From Micromonospora sp. WMMD1102 (GTDB lineage: Bacteria; Actinomycetota; Actinomycetes; Mycobacteriales; Micromonosporaceae), in contig NZ_JARUBN010000001.1 of the NCBI RefSeq assembly GCF_029626265.1, positions 7,133,001 through 7,197,000 on the forward strand: a stretch of DNA of 64,000 nt, given 5' to 3'. Under the pieces are notes generated by a model. The model was not told the DNA's origin. It saw only the letters and a list, made by a program, of their open reading frames with translations, and did no database searches. Both the position numbers and the translations under genes were made by a program. This document shows, in pieces, positions 26,731-36,313 of this stretch. Positions within the stretch are counted from its first letter, which is position 1; each line of letters starts with the position of its first letter.

Positions 26731-28725
26731 ATGGCCCTCCCCACCGAGCAGCGCACCGACGACCGGCCCGCCGCCGCCCAGCGGATCGACGAACAGCCGG
26801 CCGTCGAGCAGGCGGCCGTCGAGCAGGCGGCCGTCGAGCAGGCGAGCGCCGACCAGCCGGCCGTCGAGCAGGCGAGCGCCGAGCAGGCGAGCGGCGAGCG
26901 GAAGGCCGGCGACGCGCTCGACGTGCTGCGCCGGGTCTTCGGCTACGACAGCTTCAGGGGCGAACAACGCGAGATCATCGACCAGGTGGTCGGCGGCGGC
27001 GGCGACGCGCTGGTGCTGATGCCGACTGGCGGCGGCAAGTCGCTCTGCTACCAGATCCCCGCCCTGGTCCGGCCCGGGGTCGGGGTGGTCGTCTCACCGC
27101 TGATCGCGCTGATGCAGGACCAGGTCGACGCCCTCACCACCCTCGGGGTACGCGCCGGTTTCCTCAACTCGACCCAGGACCTCGACGCCCGCCGCGCGGT
27201 CGAGGCGGCCTTCCTCGGCGGCGACCTCGACCTGCTCTACCTGGCCCCCGAGGCGCTCCGCTCGGAGTACGTGCTCCGGCTGCTCGACCGGGGCCGGATC
27301 GCGCTCTTCGCGATCGACGAGGCGCACTGCGTCGCCCAGTGGGGCCACGACTTCCGCCCCGACTATCTCGCCCTGTCGATGTTGCACGAGCGGTGGCCGG
27401 CGGTGCCCCGGATCGCGCTGACCGCCACCGCCACCCCGGAGACGCACGCCGAGATCGCGGCCCGGCTCAACCTCCGCGACGCCCGGCACTTCGTCGCCAG
27501 CTTCGACCGGCCGAACATCCAGTACCGGATCGTGCCGAAGCGGGAGCCGAAGAAGCAGCTCCTCGACCTGCTCCGCACCGAGCATCCCGGTGACGCCGGC
27601 ATCGTCTACTGCCTCTCCCGGGCCTCGGTGGAGAAGACCGCCGAGTTCCTGGTCCAGCAGGGCATCCCGGCATTGCCGTACCACGCCGGGCTGGACGCGC
27701 CGACCCGGGCCGCCAACCAGCATCGGTTCCTCCGCGAGGACGGGCTGGTGATGGTCGCCACGATCGCCTTCGGGATGGGCATCGACAAACCGGACGTACG
27801 CTTCGTCGCCCACCTCGACCTGCCGAAGTCGATCGAGGGTTACTACCAGGAGACCGGCCGGGCCGGTCGGGACGGGCTGCCCTCGACCGCCTGGCTGGCG
27901 TACGGGCTCTCCGACGTGGTGCAGCAGCGGAAGCTGATCGAGACCTCCGACGGCGACGCCGCCCGGCGCCGGGTGCTCGGCGCGCACCTCGACGCCATGC
28001 TGGCGCTCTGCGAGACGGTCCGCTGCCGCCGGGTGCAGTTGCTGGCATACTTCGGCCAGCAGGGCGAGCCGTGCGGCAACTGCGACACCTGCCTGACCCC
28101 GCCGGAGTCCTGGGACGGCACCGTCGCGGCGCAGAAGCTGCTCTCCACGGTGCTGCGCCTGCACCGCGAGCGCGACCAGCGGTTCGGCGCCGGCCAGTCC
28201 ATCGACATCCTGCTCGGCCGGCGGACCGACAAGGTGACCCAGCACCGGCACGACACGCTCAGCGTCTTCGGCGTCGGCACCGAGTTGACCGAGTCCGAGT
28301 GGCGTGGGGTGGTCCGGCAACTGCTCGCCCAGGGGCTGCTGGCGGTCGAGGGCGACTACGGCACGCTCGTGCTCACCGAGACCAGCGGCGACGTGCTCGG
28401 CAAACGCCGCGAGGTGCTGATGCGCCGGGAGGCGCCCCGGGCCGGGTCGACCGGCCGGGCCGGCAAGCCGCGCGCCGCCGGGACCGCCGCCGCCGTCGCG
28501 CTGGCGCCGGAGGCGGAACCGGTCTTCGAGCGGCTCCGGGCCTGGCGCGCGGCCACCGCCAAGGAGCAGGGCGTACCCGCGTACGTCATCTTCCACGACG
28601 CGACGCTGCGGCAGATCGCGGCCGAGCCGCCGACGACGCTCGCCGAGCTGTCCCAGGTCAACGGGGTCGGGGAGAACAAGCTGGCGAAGTACGGGCAGCA
28701 GATCCTGGAGACCCTGGCGGGGTGA
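26731..28725 (+). CDS. recQ: ATP-dependent DNA helicase RecQ
   Basis: 664-aa superfamily 2 3'-5' helicase of recombination repair. Walker A TGGGKS (99-104), DEAH box (196-199, [19 protein letters not shown]), motif [12 protein letters not shown], the RecQ zinc module C...CGNCDTC, an RQC winged helix and a C-terminal HRDC domain ([25 protein letters not shown] ... [11 protein letters not shown]). The first ~57 residues are an extra Ala/Glu/Gln-rich stretch encoded by 15-bp repeats. ATG at 26731 is preferred: upstream codons in frame belong to the opposite-strand operon and are not coding. Confidence 0.95.
   Translation: MALPTEQRTDDRPAAAQRIDEQPAVEQAAVEQAAVEQASADQPAVEQASAEQASGERKAGDALDVLRRVFGYDSFRGEQREIIDQVVGGGGDALVLMPTGGGKSLCYQIPALVRPGVGVVVSPLIALMQDQVDALTTLGVRAGFLNSTQDLDARRAVEAAFLGGDLDLLYLAPEALRSEYVLRLLDRGRIALFAIDEAHCVAQWGHDFRPDYLALSMLHERWPAVPRIALTATATPETHAEIAARLNLRDARHFVASFDRPNIQYRIVPKREPKKQLLDLLRTEHPGDAGIVYCLSRASVEKTAEFLVQQGIPALPYHAGLDAPTRAANQHRFLREDGLVMVATIAFGMGIDKPDVRFVAHLDLPKSIEGYYQETGRAGRDGLPSTAWLAYGLSDVVQQRKLIETSDGDAARRRVLGAHLDAMLALCETVRCRRVQLLAYFGQQGEPCGNCDTCLTPPESWDGTVAAQKLLSTVLRLHRERDQRFGAGQSIDILLGRRTDKVTQHRHDTLSVFGVGTELTESEWRGVVRQLLAQGLLAVEGDYGTLVLTETSGDVLGKRREVLMRREAPRAGSTGRAGKPRAAGTAAAVALAPEAEPVFERLRAWRAATAKEQGVPAYVIFHDATLRQIAAEPPTTLAELSQVNGVGENKLAKYGQQILETLAG
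26800..26898 (+). repeat. in-frame 15-bp minisatellite at 5' end of recQ
   Basis: The unit GCCGTCGAGCAGGCG (AVEQA) occurs at 26800, 26815, 26830 and 26860, interleaved with related ASADQP and ASAEQA units, up to about 26898. The repeats lie before the helicase core and are probably dispensable. Confidence 0.8.
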
Positions 28726-28755
28726 GCCGGCGCATCGGTGGCAGCGGCGGCCGGT

Positions 28756-29472
28756 TCAGGCCGGCAGCAGCAGCGAGCCGATCTCCTTGCCCTCCAGGAC
28801 GCACTTCACGCTCCACATGTCGGCCGCCGGCACCACGTGCACGGGCTTGCCGGACTGCCGGGCCAGGTCGAGCGCGGCGGCGTCCATCACCCGCAGGTTC
28901 CGCTCCAGCGCGGCGGAGGCGCTGATCTCGCGCAGGAAGACCGCACCCGGGTCGCTGGCCGGGTCGGCGCTGTAGATCCCGTCCACTCCGTACTTGACCA
29001 TCACGACCGCGTCGGCGCCGGTGTCGATCGCGGCGTGCACCGCCGGTACGTCGGTGGAGAAGCCGGAGACGCCCATCCCGCCGGCCAGCAGCACCGTGTG
29101 GCCCGAGCGCAGCGCCTCGACGACCTCGTCCCGCAGGTACTGCCGGCCGATGCCGGCGCAGGGTCCCCGGGAGAAGACCTGGGTCGGCACGTCGAGCCCG
29201 TTCAGCAGCCCCTCCAGCAGCAGTGCGTTGATCCCGGTGGCCAGCATCCCCACCGTGTCGGCCCGGCCGCGTTCCAGCTGCCAGTCCGCGCCACGGTCAC
29301 CCCGGAAGATGTTCCCGCCGCCGACCACGACGGTCACCGACACCCCCATGGTGTGTACGGCGGCCAGCGACAGCGCGACGTCGCGCAGCCGGGCCGGTTC
29401 CAGCGCCTGCCCGGACCCGAGCGACTCACCACTGATCTTCACGACAATGCGGTTGTAGCGGAGGTCTTCCAT
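28756..29472 (-). CDS. UMP kinase-like amino acid kinase (PyrH paralogue)
   Basis: 238 aa. Amino-acid-kinase fold with the UMP kinase pattern: VVKISGESLGSG (phosphate loop), VVVGGGNIFRG, LATGINALLLEGLLN, STDVPAVHAAIDTGADAVVMVKYGVDGIYSADP. The housekeeping pyrH normally lies between tsf and frr; this copy stands alone, three bases after a regulator, so it is probably a paralogue with a specialised nucleotide or related substrate. I would not assign it as the essential UMP kinase. It converges on recQ with 30 bp between the stops. Confidence 0.75.
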   Translation of the reverse strand: MEDLRYNRIVVKISGESLGSGQALEPARLRDVALSLAAVHTMGVSVTVVVGGGNIFRGDRGADWQLERGRADTVGMLATGINALLLEGLLNGLDVPTQVFSRGPCAGIGRQYLRDEVVEALRSGHTVLLAGGMGVSGFSTDVPAVHAAIDTGADAVVMVKYGVDGIYSADPASDPGAVFLREISASAALERNLRVMDAAALDLARQSGKPVHVVPAADMWSVKCVLEGKEIGSLLLPA

Positions 29473-29475
29473 CTG

Positions 29476-30504
29476 TCATGCCGCCCTTGCGTCCGGCCCG
29501 GACCAGAGATCCTGGGCAACTTTCCACACCACGTCGAGGGGTTCGTCCTGGCCCGACGGCCCGGATTCGGAGCGCGCCCGGAAGATGCCGGTCACCGCGA
29601 GCAGGTTGTGCGAGCCGGCACTGAAGTCGTACAGGTGGAAGCTCTTGTTCAGCCAGGCGAGTTTCTGCGACTCGGCCCGGAGTCCGTGCACGATCATCGC
29701 CGACTGTCGGACCAGTCGGCTGGAGAGGCACTTGAGTCCGTAGTCCAGGTCCGGCACCTCGATGTACTGGAACGGCCGCAGCTTCCGCCAGTCCGGGTAG
29801 CAGCGGTTGAGGAAGTCGAAGGCGGGCCCGCCGTGCGGGGTGAGGAAGGTGGTGCCGTTGTCGATCACTTCTTTGACCGTGACCGGGCGGCGGTAGCCGA
29901 GGTCCTCGACCGAAAGCATCCGCGGCACGTCGATCTCCAGCGGGATCACCTCGATCCGGTCGTTCCACTGTGCCACCGTGCCGATCCGGGGCTCCTGCTC
30001 GGTCGACATCAGCGTCGAGAGCAGGCAGATGTGCTCACCGGAGCGCTGGCCGAGCGCGGTGAGGTCGATCTCCGCCGTACGCCGGGGCAGCGGGATCACG
30101 TCGAAGCCCCGGTTTGCCGGCAGTGCGTCGTTGAGGTCGTGCAGGTAGCCGAGGCAGTTGGAGGTGCAGAGGATCGGCAACCGCTTGGTGGCGGCGGCCG
30201 CTGCCCGGATGGCCGCCAGGGTGGCCTCGGTGATCGGTTCGAGCAGGTCGACGAAGACCTCGCCGGCCGGGGTGAGCCGGTAGTTCTTGTGTCCCGGCGG
30301 CCGGTCGATGATCCGGACGTGCTGGGTGAGCCAGAACGCCTCGTCGATCTCGCGCAGGACCTTGGAGACCGTACGCTCGTCCCGGCCGAAGACGTTTGCC
30401 ACGTGCTTGAACGAACGCTCCTGGTGGTCGTCGGAACGCAGCGACCGGAGCATCTCGATCAGCTCGTAGCTCAGCTTCGCCAGGACCGGGTCGAGTTCGG
30501 ACAT
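29476..30504 (-). CDS. winged-helix regulator with LysR-like effector domain
   Basis: 342 aa from ATG 30504 (GGAG upstream). N-terminal winged helix: RSFKHVANVFGRDERTVSKVLREIDEAFWLTQHVRIIDRPPGHKNYRLTPAGEVFV. A large C-terminal domain reminiscent of type 2 periplasmic-binding domains follows (LPILCTSNCLGYLHDLNDALPANRGFDVIPLPRRTAEIDLTALGQ, FLTPHGGPAFDFLNRCYPDW). The HTH is not a canonical LysR helix set, so I describe it only as LysR-like. It is translated three bases upstream of the UMP-kinase paralogue, suggesting that the regulator and kinase work together. Ligand unknown. Confidence 0.6.
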   Translation of the reverse strand: MSELDPVLAKLSYELIEMLRSLRSDDHQERSFKHVANVFGRDERTVSKVLREIDEAFWLTQHVRIIDRPPGHKNYRLTPAGEVFVDLLEPITEATLAAIRAAAAATKRLPILCTSNCLGYLHDLNDALPANRGFDVIPLPRRTAEIDLTALGQRSGEHICLLSTLMSTEQEPRIGTVAQWNDRIEVIPLEIDVPRMLSVEDLGYRRPVTVKEVIDNGTTFLTPHGGPAFDFLNRCYPDWRKLRPFQYIEVPDLDYGLKCLSSRLVRQSAMIVHGLRAESQKLAWLNKSFHLYDFSAGSHNLLAVTGIFRARSESGPSGQDEPLDVVWKVAQDLWSGPDARAA

Positions 30505-30600
30505 CGTCAGCTCCGCTTTCGCGACGGGGTGGGTGCCGTGGTGTCCGGCGGCGACCGCGTTGTCGCCCCCGGACATCCGGCTGGACACGGCGTTCCTCGG

Positions 30601-30936
30601 CTACTGGCCGGGACGGCGGAAGTAGAAGTACGCGACCGCGGCGGCCGAGGCGCCGAGTCCGGCCACCACGGCAGCGACCAGTTGCTCGGCGAACCTGCCC
30701 GTCAGTCCCCCGACCACGACGAGCACCGAGACGATCCAGTATCCGAGATAGCAGACCAGGGCCAGCCGGTTGCGGGTCTGGACCGTGTCCGGGGTCCGAC
30801 TGATCGCCAGGTCGTCCGGCAGGTTGGTGATCAGATAGGAGGGTCGACTCTCGACAGGATCCTGAGCCGGCTCCTCCCCTTCCGGGTTGGGTAGGTATTC
30901 GGCCACGGCGCGCTCCTCGATGGGGTTGCATGCCAT
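30601..30936 (-). CDS. small membrane protein with two helices
   Basis: 111 aa. A soluble N-terminal half (VAEYLPNPEGEEPAQDPVESRPSYLITNLPDDLAISRTPDTVQ) is followed by two transmembrane helices (LALVCYLGYWIVSVLVVVGGLTG and LVAAVVAGLGASAAAVAYFYF) and a short cytoplasmic end. Not recognised. It is on the same strand as, and 97 bp upstream of, the regulator-kinase pair. Start ATG at 30936; no strong ribosome site. Confidence 0.55.
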   Translation of the reverse strand: MACNPIEERAVAEYLPNPEGEEPAQDPVESRPSYLITNLPDDLAISRTPDTVQTRNRLALVCYLGYWIVSVLVVVGGLTGRFAEQLVAAVVAGLGASAAAVAYFYFRRPGQ

Positions 30937-31095
30937 GTTCCGTGATCCGGAAGAGGCTTACAATAGCGAGATAGTGCAGTCATGACGCTCAGTGCACATT
31001 CCTTGCGGTTACTCGACCGCAATACCTCGCACCTATACCGTCCAATGCGGTACATCTACTTGCCGAAGTAGTACCTATGCCGTAGCGTCCGAGCC

Positions 31096-31398
31096 ATGAA
31101 CCAAGCGGCGGAAGACACCCCCGGCAACGGCGCTGACCGCGCTCGTGCACGCCCCTCCACCGGCTCGTCGCGGCAGGTCAACCGGCCTGAGCGGAGCAAG
31201 ATCAGCATCTCGCTGACCGGTAGTGCCGCCGCCAGCGTCGAGGAGATGGCCGACCAGCACCGGGTCTCGGACGGCGAGGTCGTCCGGCGCGCGGTCGCGG
31301 TCTTCAAGTTCCTCAACGACGAAATCTCCCGGGGGGCGGTGCTCAAGATCCAGACTCCGGACGGCCAGTCCGACCGGATCCAGATCCTCTACACCTGA
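31096..31398 (+). CDS. ribbon-helix-helix-like DNA-binding protein
   Basis: 100 aa. After a disordered N-terminus comes SKISISLTGSAAASVEEMADQHRVSDGEVVRRAVAVFKFLNDEI, which fits the strand-helix-helix pattern of CopG/Arc-type proteins (beta-strand KISISL, then two helices). The C-terminal LKIQTPDGQSDRIQILYT may form a second strand pair. It is divergent from the membrane protein at 30936 and could regulate the shared 159-bp promoter region. Followed after 30 bp by an unknown gene. Confidence 0.6.
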   Translation: MNQAAEDTPGNGADRARARPSTGSSRQVNRPERSKISISLTGSAAASVEEMADQHRVSDGEVVRRAVAVFKFLNDEISRGAVLKIQTPDGQSDRIQILYT

Positions 31399-31428
31399 TC
31401 CGGGGCTTCCACACGGGAGGCCGGTCAC

Positions 31429-31779
31429 ATGATCACCCTTAGTACCACCCGAGAGGCGGGCTGGCAGCACGCCCTCGCCGAACTCCTCGACCGGGCCAAC
31501 CACGAACGGCTGCCGTTGATCGCCTGGATCATCCGCAGCGCCGACGGCGTCCTGATCGGACGCTGCTGCGCCACCGACCCCGACCAGCGCCGCGCCGACT
31601 GGGAGACCTGGTGCCGCGCGCTCGGCGCGGTCGCCCAACCCCCGCAGCGGTACGGCGACTCGGTGCAGTTACGCGCCGCCGTACCCCGGGTCGGAGGTCT
31701 CAGCGGCATAGAAATTGTCATTTCGGCGGTCTGTCCGGATGCGAGCCCCGAGCGGGAATTCACCCTCGACTCGCCCTAG
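31429..31779 (+). CDS. hypothetical protein
   Basis: 116 aa with GGGAGG 9 nt upstream. Compact soluble protein: ISTTREAGWQHALAELLDRANHERLPLIAWIIRSADGVLIGRCCATDPDQRRADWETWCRALG, then a PERYGDSVQLRAAV-like strand. No signal peptide, cysteines not spaced as a metal site. Not recognised; by context it is co-transcribed with the ribbon-helix-helix gene. The first strand motif could be a nucleotide- or protein-binding scaffold, but nothing in the sequence tells. Confidence 0.5.
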   Translation: MITLSTTREAGWQHALAELLDRANHERLPLIAWIIRSADGVLIGRCCATDPDQRRADWETWCRALGAVAQPPQRYGDSVQLRAAVPRVGGLSGIEIVISAVCPDASPEREFTLDSP

Positions 31780-31807
31780 GCAATCCACCACCCACCGGAC
31801 TGCCGGA

Positions 31808-31840
31808 GCCCCGCCGACACGTCGCCGCGTCCGGCGGGGC
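31808..31840. terminator. bidirectional terminator hairpin
   Basis: GCCCCGCCG (31808-31816) and CGGCGGGGC (31832-31840), a perfect 9-bp stem with a 15-nt loop, between the convergent genes ending at 31779 and 31855. Confidence 0.55.
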
Positions 31841-31854
31841 CCCGGGTCGCGCCG

Positions 31855-33768
31855 CTACGAACTCGTGATGGTCACGTTGTCGATCGCCGCCTCCACCAGG
31901 CTGGCCCCGGAGGTGTCGGCCGCCTGCACCAGCAGCCGGACCGACTGCCCGGCGTACCCCGACAGGTTGGCGGTGGCCACCGCCCAGCTTCCGTTGCGGT
32001 TGCTGGCCGCACCGGCCTGGTTTACCAGCTGGGTCGTCCCACCACTGTGCACCACGCTGACCCGCAGGTAGTCCGCGGACGAGGAGTTCGACCCGTGCGC
32101 CAGATACCAGGCCAGGGAGAGCGTCAACGTGCCGCTGCCGGGCAGCGTGATCGCCGGCGACTGTGCCGTGGTCACCCCGCCGTCGACGTCGTGGTCACCG
32201 GCCCCCGAGCCGGCCAGCCGGCCGGTGACCAGGTCGTTGCTGCCGGCGTACGGGGCGAGCTGCTTGGCCCCGCTGGAGGTGGTCGGCTGGGCGGTGCCCC
32301 GTTCCCACGCCCCCGAGGTGGCGGTGTCGGTACCGGCCGGGTTGACCGTCCAGCCGGTCGCCGTCTCGAAGGTGTCCGACCAGACCGTGGTGCCGCCGCC
32401 GGTGCCGCAGTACGTCGCCTCGAGCCCGGCCACCCGGTACGGGCAGTCGGCGTACTCGCTGAGGATCAGTACCGCCTCGCGGTTGCGGGAGGTCTGCGCC
32501 GGGATCACCTCGTCGGGCGGGTAGAAACCGCCGCCGCCGGACGAGCCCGGGTACATCTCGAAGGTGTACGCGAAGATGTTGTGGGTGCCCCACATCCAGT
32601 CGATGCTGTCCCCGTCGGTGATGTAGAGGTCGCTGGACTGTTCCGGGGTGTAGCCGTTGGTGGCCGCCATCTGCTGGCCGAGGGTGCGGAAGGTCCGCTC
32701 CTGGTCGGCGTTCAGCCCCGGCCCGGTGTTCGCGGTCGTGTAGCCGTACGGCCAGAGCACGAGTTGCGAGTAGGTGTGGAAGTCGATGTTCACCTTGATC
32801 TGCTGGGTGCCGCCGACGACCCGGCTGTTGACGAAGTCGCGCAGCCGGGAGGTCTCCGGCGCGGAGAACGCCGACGGGCCCCGGTAGGTCTCCGAGGAGG
32901 TCGAGCCGGAGGAGCCGCCGCAGCAGCCCCAGTTGTAGGCCCAGTTCCGGTTCAGGTCGGTGCCGACGTACGACGAGCCGCTGTTCGGCTGCCGGTTCTT
33001 CCGCCAGGACCGGTAGGAGCCGGTGGCGATGTCGTACTCGCTGCCGTCCGGGTTGACGGTCGGGACGATCCAGATCTCCCGGCTGTTGACGATGTTCGTG
33101 ATCCGGGAGTCCGAGCCGTAGTTGTCGGTGAAGAGGTTGAGCAGGTAGATCGCCATCTCGACGGTCAGGTGCTCGCGGGCGTGTTGCTGCGAGTTGAACA
33201 GGATCTCCGGCTCGTTCTCGTCGGTGCCGACGTTGTCGGAGATCTTGATGACCGGCAGGTCGCGTCCCTCGTAGGAGGTGCCCATGCTGGACCGGCGGGC
33301 GATGCTCGGATGGTCGGCGACCACCTGGTTGATCACCGCGGTCAGCTCGGCGTAGTTGTGGTAGGCCGAGTCGGCCGGCGGGAAGTCGAGCACGCCGACG
33401 TCGCCGTCGTGCTGGTGCTGGCCCCGGTCCGGCGGTGCCGGTACGGCGGCCACCTGGAAGCCGAGCGCGGTGATCGCCTTGACCTCGGCCGGGGTCGCGG
33501 TGACGTAGAGCGCACCGTGCTCGACGTAGTCGATGCTGGTGCCGGTGGCGGCCACCGCGTTGCGGTCGGCCAGGGTCCGCGGACCGGTCACCCGGTACTC
33601 GGCGCTGGTGGCGGTCTCCGCCTCGGCCCGGTCCGGTTGGGCGCTGGCGGTGCCGGCCGTCGGGCCGACGGTGGCCACGACGAGTCCGAGCACGACGGTG
33701 CCGGCGAGGGCGCCGGCCCTGGCCCGGTGCCGGATCGACGGCCCGGACTTCCAGGTGCGGAAGGGCAT
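31855..33768 (-). CDS. secreted M14 zinc carboxypeptidase with C-terminal beta-sandwich domain
   Basis: 637 aa. Sec signal peptide ([27 protein letters not shown]), a propeptide-like region to about residue 140, then the M14 domain: zinc ligands HAREH ([11 protein letters not shown]) and H in [18 protein letters not shown], substrate-binding RKNR and NRNW, and catalytic Glu in YTFEMYP. A C-terminal jelly-roll-like domain ([15 protein letters not shown] ... [13 protein letters not shown]) resembles carbohydrate- or protein-binding modules. Start ATG 33768 has AGGAGG upstream. Extracellular protein degradation. Confidence 0.93.
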   Translation of the reverse strand: MPFRTWKSGPSIRHRARAGALAGTVVLGLVVATVGPTAGTASAQPDRAEAETATSAEYRVTGPRTLADRNAVAATGTSIDYVEHGALYVTATPAEVKAITALGFQVAAVPAPPDRGQHQHDGDVGVLDFPPADSAYHNYAELTAVINQVVADHPSIARRSSMGTSYEGRDLPVIKISDNVGTDENEPEILFNSQQHAREHLTVEMAIYLLNLFTDNYGSDSRITNIVNSREIWIVPTVNPDGSEYDIATGSYRSWRKNRQPNSGSSYVGTDLNRNWAYNWGCCGGSSGSTSSETYRGPSAFSAPETSRLRDFVNSRVVGGTQQIKVNIDFHTYSQLVLWPYGYTTANTGPGLNADQERTFRTLGQQMAATNGYTPEQSSDLYITDGDSIDWMWGTHNIFAYTFEMYPGSSGGGGFYPPDEVIPAQTSRNREAVLILSEYADCPYRVAGLEATYCGTGGGTTVWSDTFETATGWTVNPAGTDTATSGAWERGTAQPTTSSGAKQLAPYAGSNDLVTGRLAGSGAGDHDVDGGVTTAQSPAITLPGSGTLTLSLAWYLAHGSNSSSADYLRVSVVHSGGTTQLVNQAGAASNRNGSWAVATANLSGYAGQSVRLLVQAADTSGASLVEAAIDNVTITSS

Positions 33769-33977
33769 GTAAACCTCCTGGGGGTAGGGAGGACTCCGCT
33801 GGGTAGTGCACACTGCACCATCCGTACCATGGTCATATCAATATTGATCACTGGACGTCCCATGCCAGATCGCCCCTCCTCTCGGCAAAGATTTTCTTGG
33901 CCTGAACATCTGGCGAAAATTCCTGACGGGCGGAATAGTGGCGGCAGGACCCCGACCTTCGTCCCCGCGGAGCATCG

Positions 33978-35336
33978 ATGGCCAGTTCCCCCGCCCCGAT
34001 CAGCCGACGCACCTTCACCCTCGCCGGCCTCTCCACGCTGGCCCTGCTCGGCACCGGCCTGCCGGCCCGAGCCGGCACGGCAGCCGGCCGCCCCCGCCCG
34101 GTACGGCACGACGAGCAGATCACCTGGCAGGAGTTCTCCGGTTACGCCGACTGGCGGCGCGGCGCCCACCAGGGCACCGTCGCGCTCCCCGGGCTGCGCG
34201 CCGGAATCACCATGCTGCGCCCGGCCGGCACCACCGAATACACCGACCCGCACACCGGCACCACCCGCGAATGGGCGTACGCCACCTGGACCTCCCCGGT
34301 CGTCCCGGTCGGGTTCGACGCCAGCGAACTCGTCGCCTCGTGGAACGCCGACACCCCGGCCGGCACCTGGATCCAGGTCGAACTCCAGGGCACCTACAAC
34401 ACCGGCGCGCTGACCCCGTGGTACGTCCTGGGCCGGTGGGCCGCCGGAGACCAGGACATCCGGCGGACCAGCGTGAACCGGCAGGGCGACCCGTACTCGA
34501 CGATCTGGACCGACACGTTCTCCATCGACGACGTGGCGGCCGGAGTGCTGCTGCGGGCCTACCAGCTCCGGCTGACCCTCTACCGTGCGCCGGGAAGCCG
34601 CCGGGCACCCCGGGTCCGGCTGCTCGGCGCGATGAGTTCACTGGTGCCGGACCGGTTCACCGTGACGCCGAGTGCCGGCCGGATCGCCTGGGGCCGCGAA
34701 CTGGCCGTGCCGCGCCACTCGCAGAACATCCACGCCGGCCACTACCCGGAGTACGACGGCGGCGGCCAGGCCTGGTGCTCGCCGACCTCCACCACGATGG
34801 TCCTGGAGTACTGGGGCAAGCGGCCCACCCTCCGGGAAACCTCCTGGGTCGACCCCAGCTATCCGGACCCGGCGGTGAACCACGCCGCCCGGATGACCTA
34901 CGACTACGCGTACTCCGGCTGCGGCAACTGGCCGTTCAACACCGCGTACGCCGCCTCGTACGGGCTGGACGCCAAGGTGACCCGGCTGCACTCGCTGGAC
35001 GAGCTGGAGCACTTCGTCGCCGCCGGCATGCCCGTGGTGACCAGTCAGTCCTTCCTGGCCGAGGAGCTGGAGGGAGCCAACTACGGCACCTCGGGGCACC
35101 TCTTCGTGGTGGTCGGCTTCACCGCCGACGGCGACGTGGTGGTGAACGACCCGGCCTCGTCGAGCAACGACGCGGTGCGCAACGTCTACCGGCGGGACCA
35201 GTTCGAGCAGATCTGGCTGCGGACCAAGCGGACCAACGCCAGCGGCGGGGTCTCCGGCGGGTCGGGCGGGATCGCGTACCTGGTCAAGCCGGCCTGGAAG
35301 CCCTGGCCGAGGCTGCCCGGCTCGACCAACTGGTAG
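33978..35336 (+). CDS. Tat-exported C39-like peptidase family protein
   Basis: 452 aa. Twin-arginine signal SRRTFTLAGLSTLALLGTGLPARA. The middle of the protein is a beta-rich domain (AGITMLRPAGTTEYTDPHTGTTREWAYATWTSPVVPVGF). The C-terminal peptidase_C39_2-like domain has the cysteine in GGQAWCSPTSTTMVLEYWG, the histidine in GTSGHLFVVVGF and the third residue in VVVNDPAS, the pattern of papain-fold C39-like enzymes. No transporter is linked, so it is not a bacteriocin processing peptidase. Divergent from the carboxypeptidase; both may serve nutrient scavenging. Confidence 0.82.
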   Translation: MASSPAPISRRTFTLAGLSTLALLGTGLPARAGTAAGRPRPVRHDEQITWQEFSGYADWRRGAHQGTVALPGLRAGITMLRPAGTTEYTDPHTGTTREWAYATWTSPVVPVGFDASELVASWNADTPAGTWIQVELQGTYNTGALTPWYVLGRWAAGDQDIRRTSVNRQGDPYSTIWTDTFSIDDVAAGVLLRAYQLRLTLYRAPGSRRAPRVRLLGAMSSLVPDRFTVTPSAGRIAWGRELAVPRHSQNIHAGHYPEYDGGGQAWCSPTSTTMVLEYWGKRPTLRETSWVDPSYPDPAVNHAARMTYDYAYSGCGNWPFNTAYAASYGLDAKVTRLHSLDELEHFVAAGMPVVTSQSFLAEELEGANYGTSGHLFVVVGFTADGDVVVNDPASSSNDAVRNVYRRDQFEQIWLRTKRTNASGGVSGGSGGIAYLVKPAWKPWPRLPGSTNW

Positions 35337-35445
35337 CCGCACCACCTCCGACAGCCTCCCGCCCCGAGCCACCCTGGGGAGGATCACCGGCCCCGTACCC
35401 GGCCAGCGACGTCCGGGCACGGGGCCGGTGCCGTACCCGTCGGGC

Positions 35446-35817
35446 CTACACCTTGTCCGTCGGCTTCCCGGTGTCCGTCTGCTTGCCGCTGTCCGTCGGC
35501 TTTCCGGTGTCCGTCGGCTTTCCGGTGTCCGTCGACTTGCCGGTGTCCGTCGACTTGCCCGGCTTGGTCGGCTTGTCGTCGCCGGCCAGCGCGGCGCGCA
35601 GCCGCTCCTTCTCCGCCCTGCGCTTCTCGGCCGACCCGGCCAACTGCCGGGCCATCTCGTCCCGCCAGCCGCGCAGCAGGAAGAAGGCCAGCGCGGCGGA
35701 GAACGCCACCGCCAGCATGAGCTTGAGGAAGAGGTTCATCTCGACCGGCCAGAGCGCGAGGGCGACCGCCAGGAACAGCCCGATCCGGCCCAGCGTGTAC
35801 TTCACCGCGGGACTCAT
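35446..35817 (-). CDS. DUF4229-type small membrane protein
   Basis: 123 aa. Two membrane helices (YTLGRIGLFLAVALALW and MLAVAFSAALAFFLLRG), then RDEMARQLAGSAEKRRAEKERLRAALAGD, the charged tail typical of actinobacterial DUF4229 proteins. The C-terminus is an 18-bp tandem repeat encoding TDTGKP/TDTGKS six times (35455-35560). In actinobacteria such genes often lie near the menaquinone genes, as here; function unknown. Confidence 0.7.
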   Translation of the reverse strand: MSPAVKYTLGRIGLFLAVALALWPVEMNLFLKLMLAVAFSAALAFFLLRGWRDEMARQLAGSAEKRRAEKERLRAALAGDDKPTKPGKSTDTGKSTDTGKPTDTGKPTDSGKQTDTGKPTDKV

Positions 35818-35831
35818 CCGTACATCTCCGA

Positions 35832-36260
35832 TCAGCTCGTCCGGCCGGCGAGCCAACGGACGCCGACAAACCAGACCAACGCGTACGCGATGGCGAAGAC
35901 CGCCGCGCCCAGCCCGCCGGAGACCAGCGGCGGGGTCGACGCGGCCAGCCCGGCGGCGAGCAGTCCGGCGGCGATCCCGACGGCCGCGGCCACCAGCGCC
36001 GCCGCGACCCGGGCCGGACCGAACCGCCAGGCCCGGAACTCCTCGACGAAGATCCAGGCCGGCAGCACCAGCGCCAGCCACCCGCTGGCCCGACCGAACT
36101 CGCCCAACCCGAGCAGCGAGAAGCCGAAATCGAAGACGAGCAGGGCCAGCATCCCGACCACCACCCCGACCAGGGCGACGCCGAGCAGGTCGGCGAGCAC
36201 CATGATCCGCCCCTGGTCGTCCCGACGGGGAAAGGGCGGCCGTTCGCTTCGCTCGCTCAT
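35832..36260 (-). CDS. four-helix membrane protein next to mqnE-like gene
   Basis: 142 aa. After a charged N-terminus (MSERSERPPFPRRDDQGR) there are about four transmembrane helices (VLADLLGVALVGVVVGMLALLVF, GWLALVLPAWIFVEEF, AAALVAAAVGIAAGLLAAGLAA, GGLGAAVFAIAYALVWFVGV). Not recognised. 14 bp separates its stop from the DUF4229 start and 53 bp separates it from the MqnE-like gene, all on the minus strand, so one operon is likely. Confidence 0.6.
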   Translation of the reverse strand: MSERSERPPFPRRDDQGRIMVLADLLGVALVGVVVGMLALLVFDFGFSLLGLGEFGRASGWLALVLPAWIFVEEFRAWRFGPARVAAALVAAAVGIAAGLLAAGLAASTPPLVSGGLGAAVFAIAYALVWFVGVRWLAGRTS

Positions 36261-36313
36261 GACCTGTCGAGGGTACGTGAGCGGTCCGCGAACCTCCTCG
36301 TCCGGCGGTCGGA

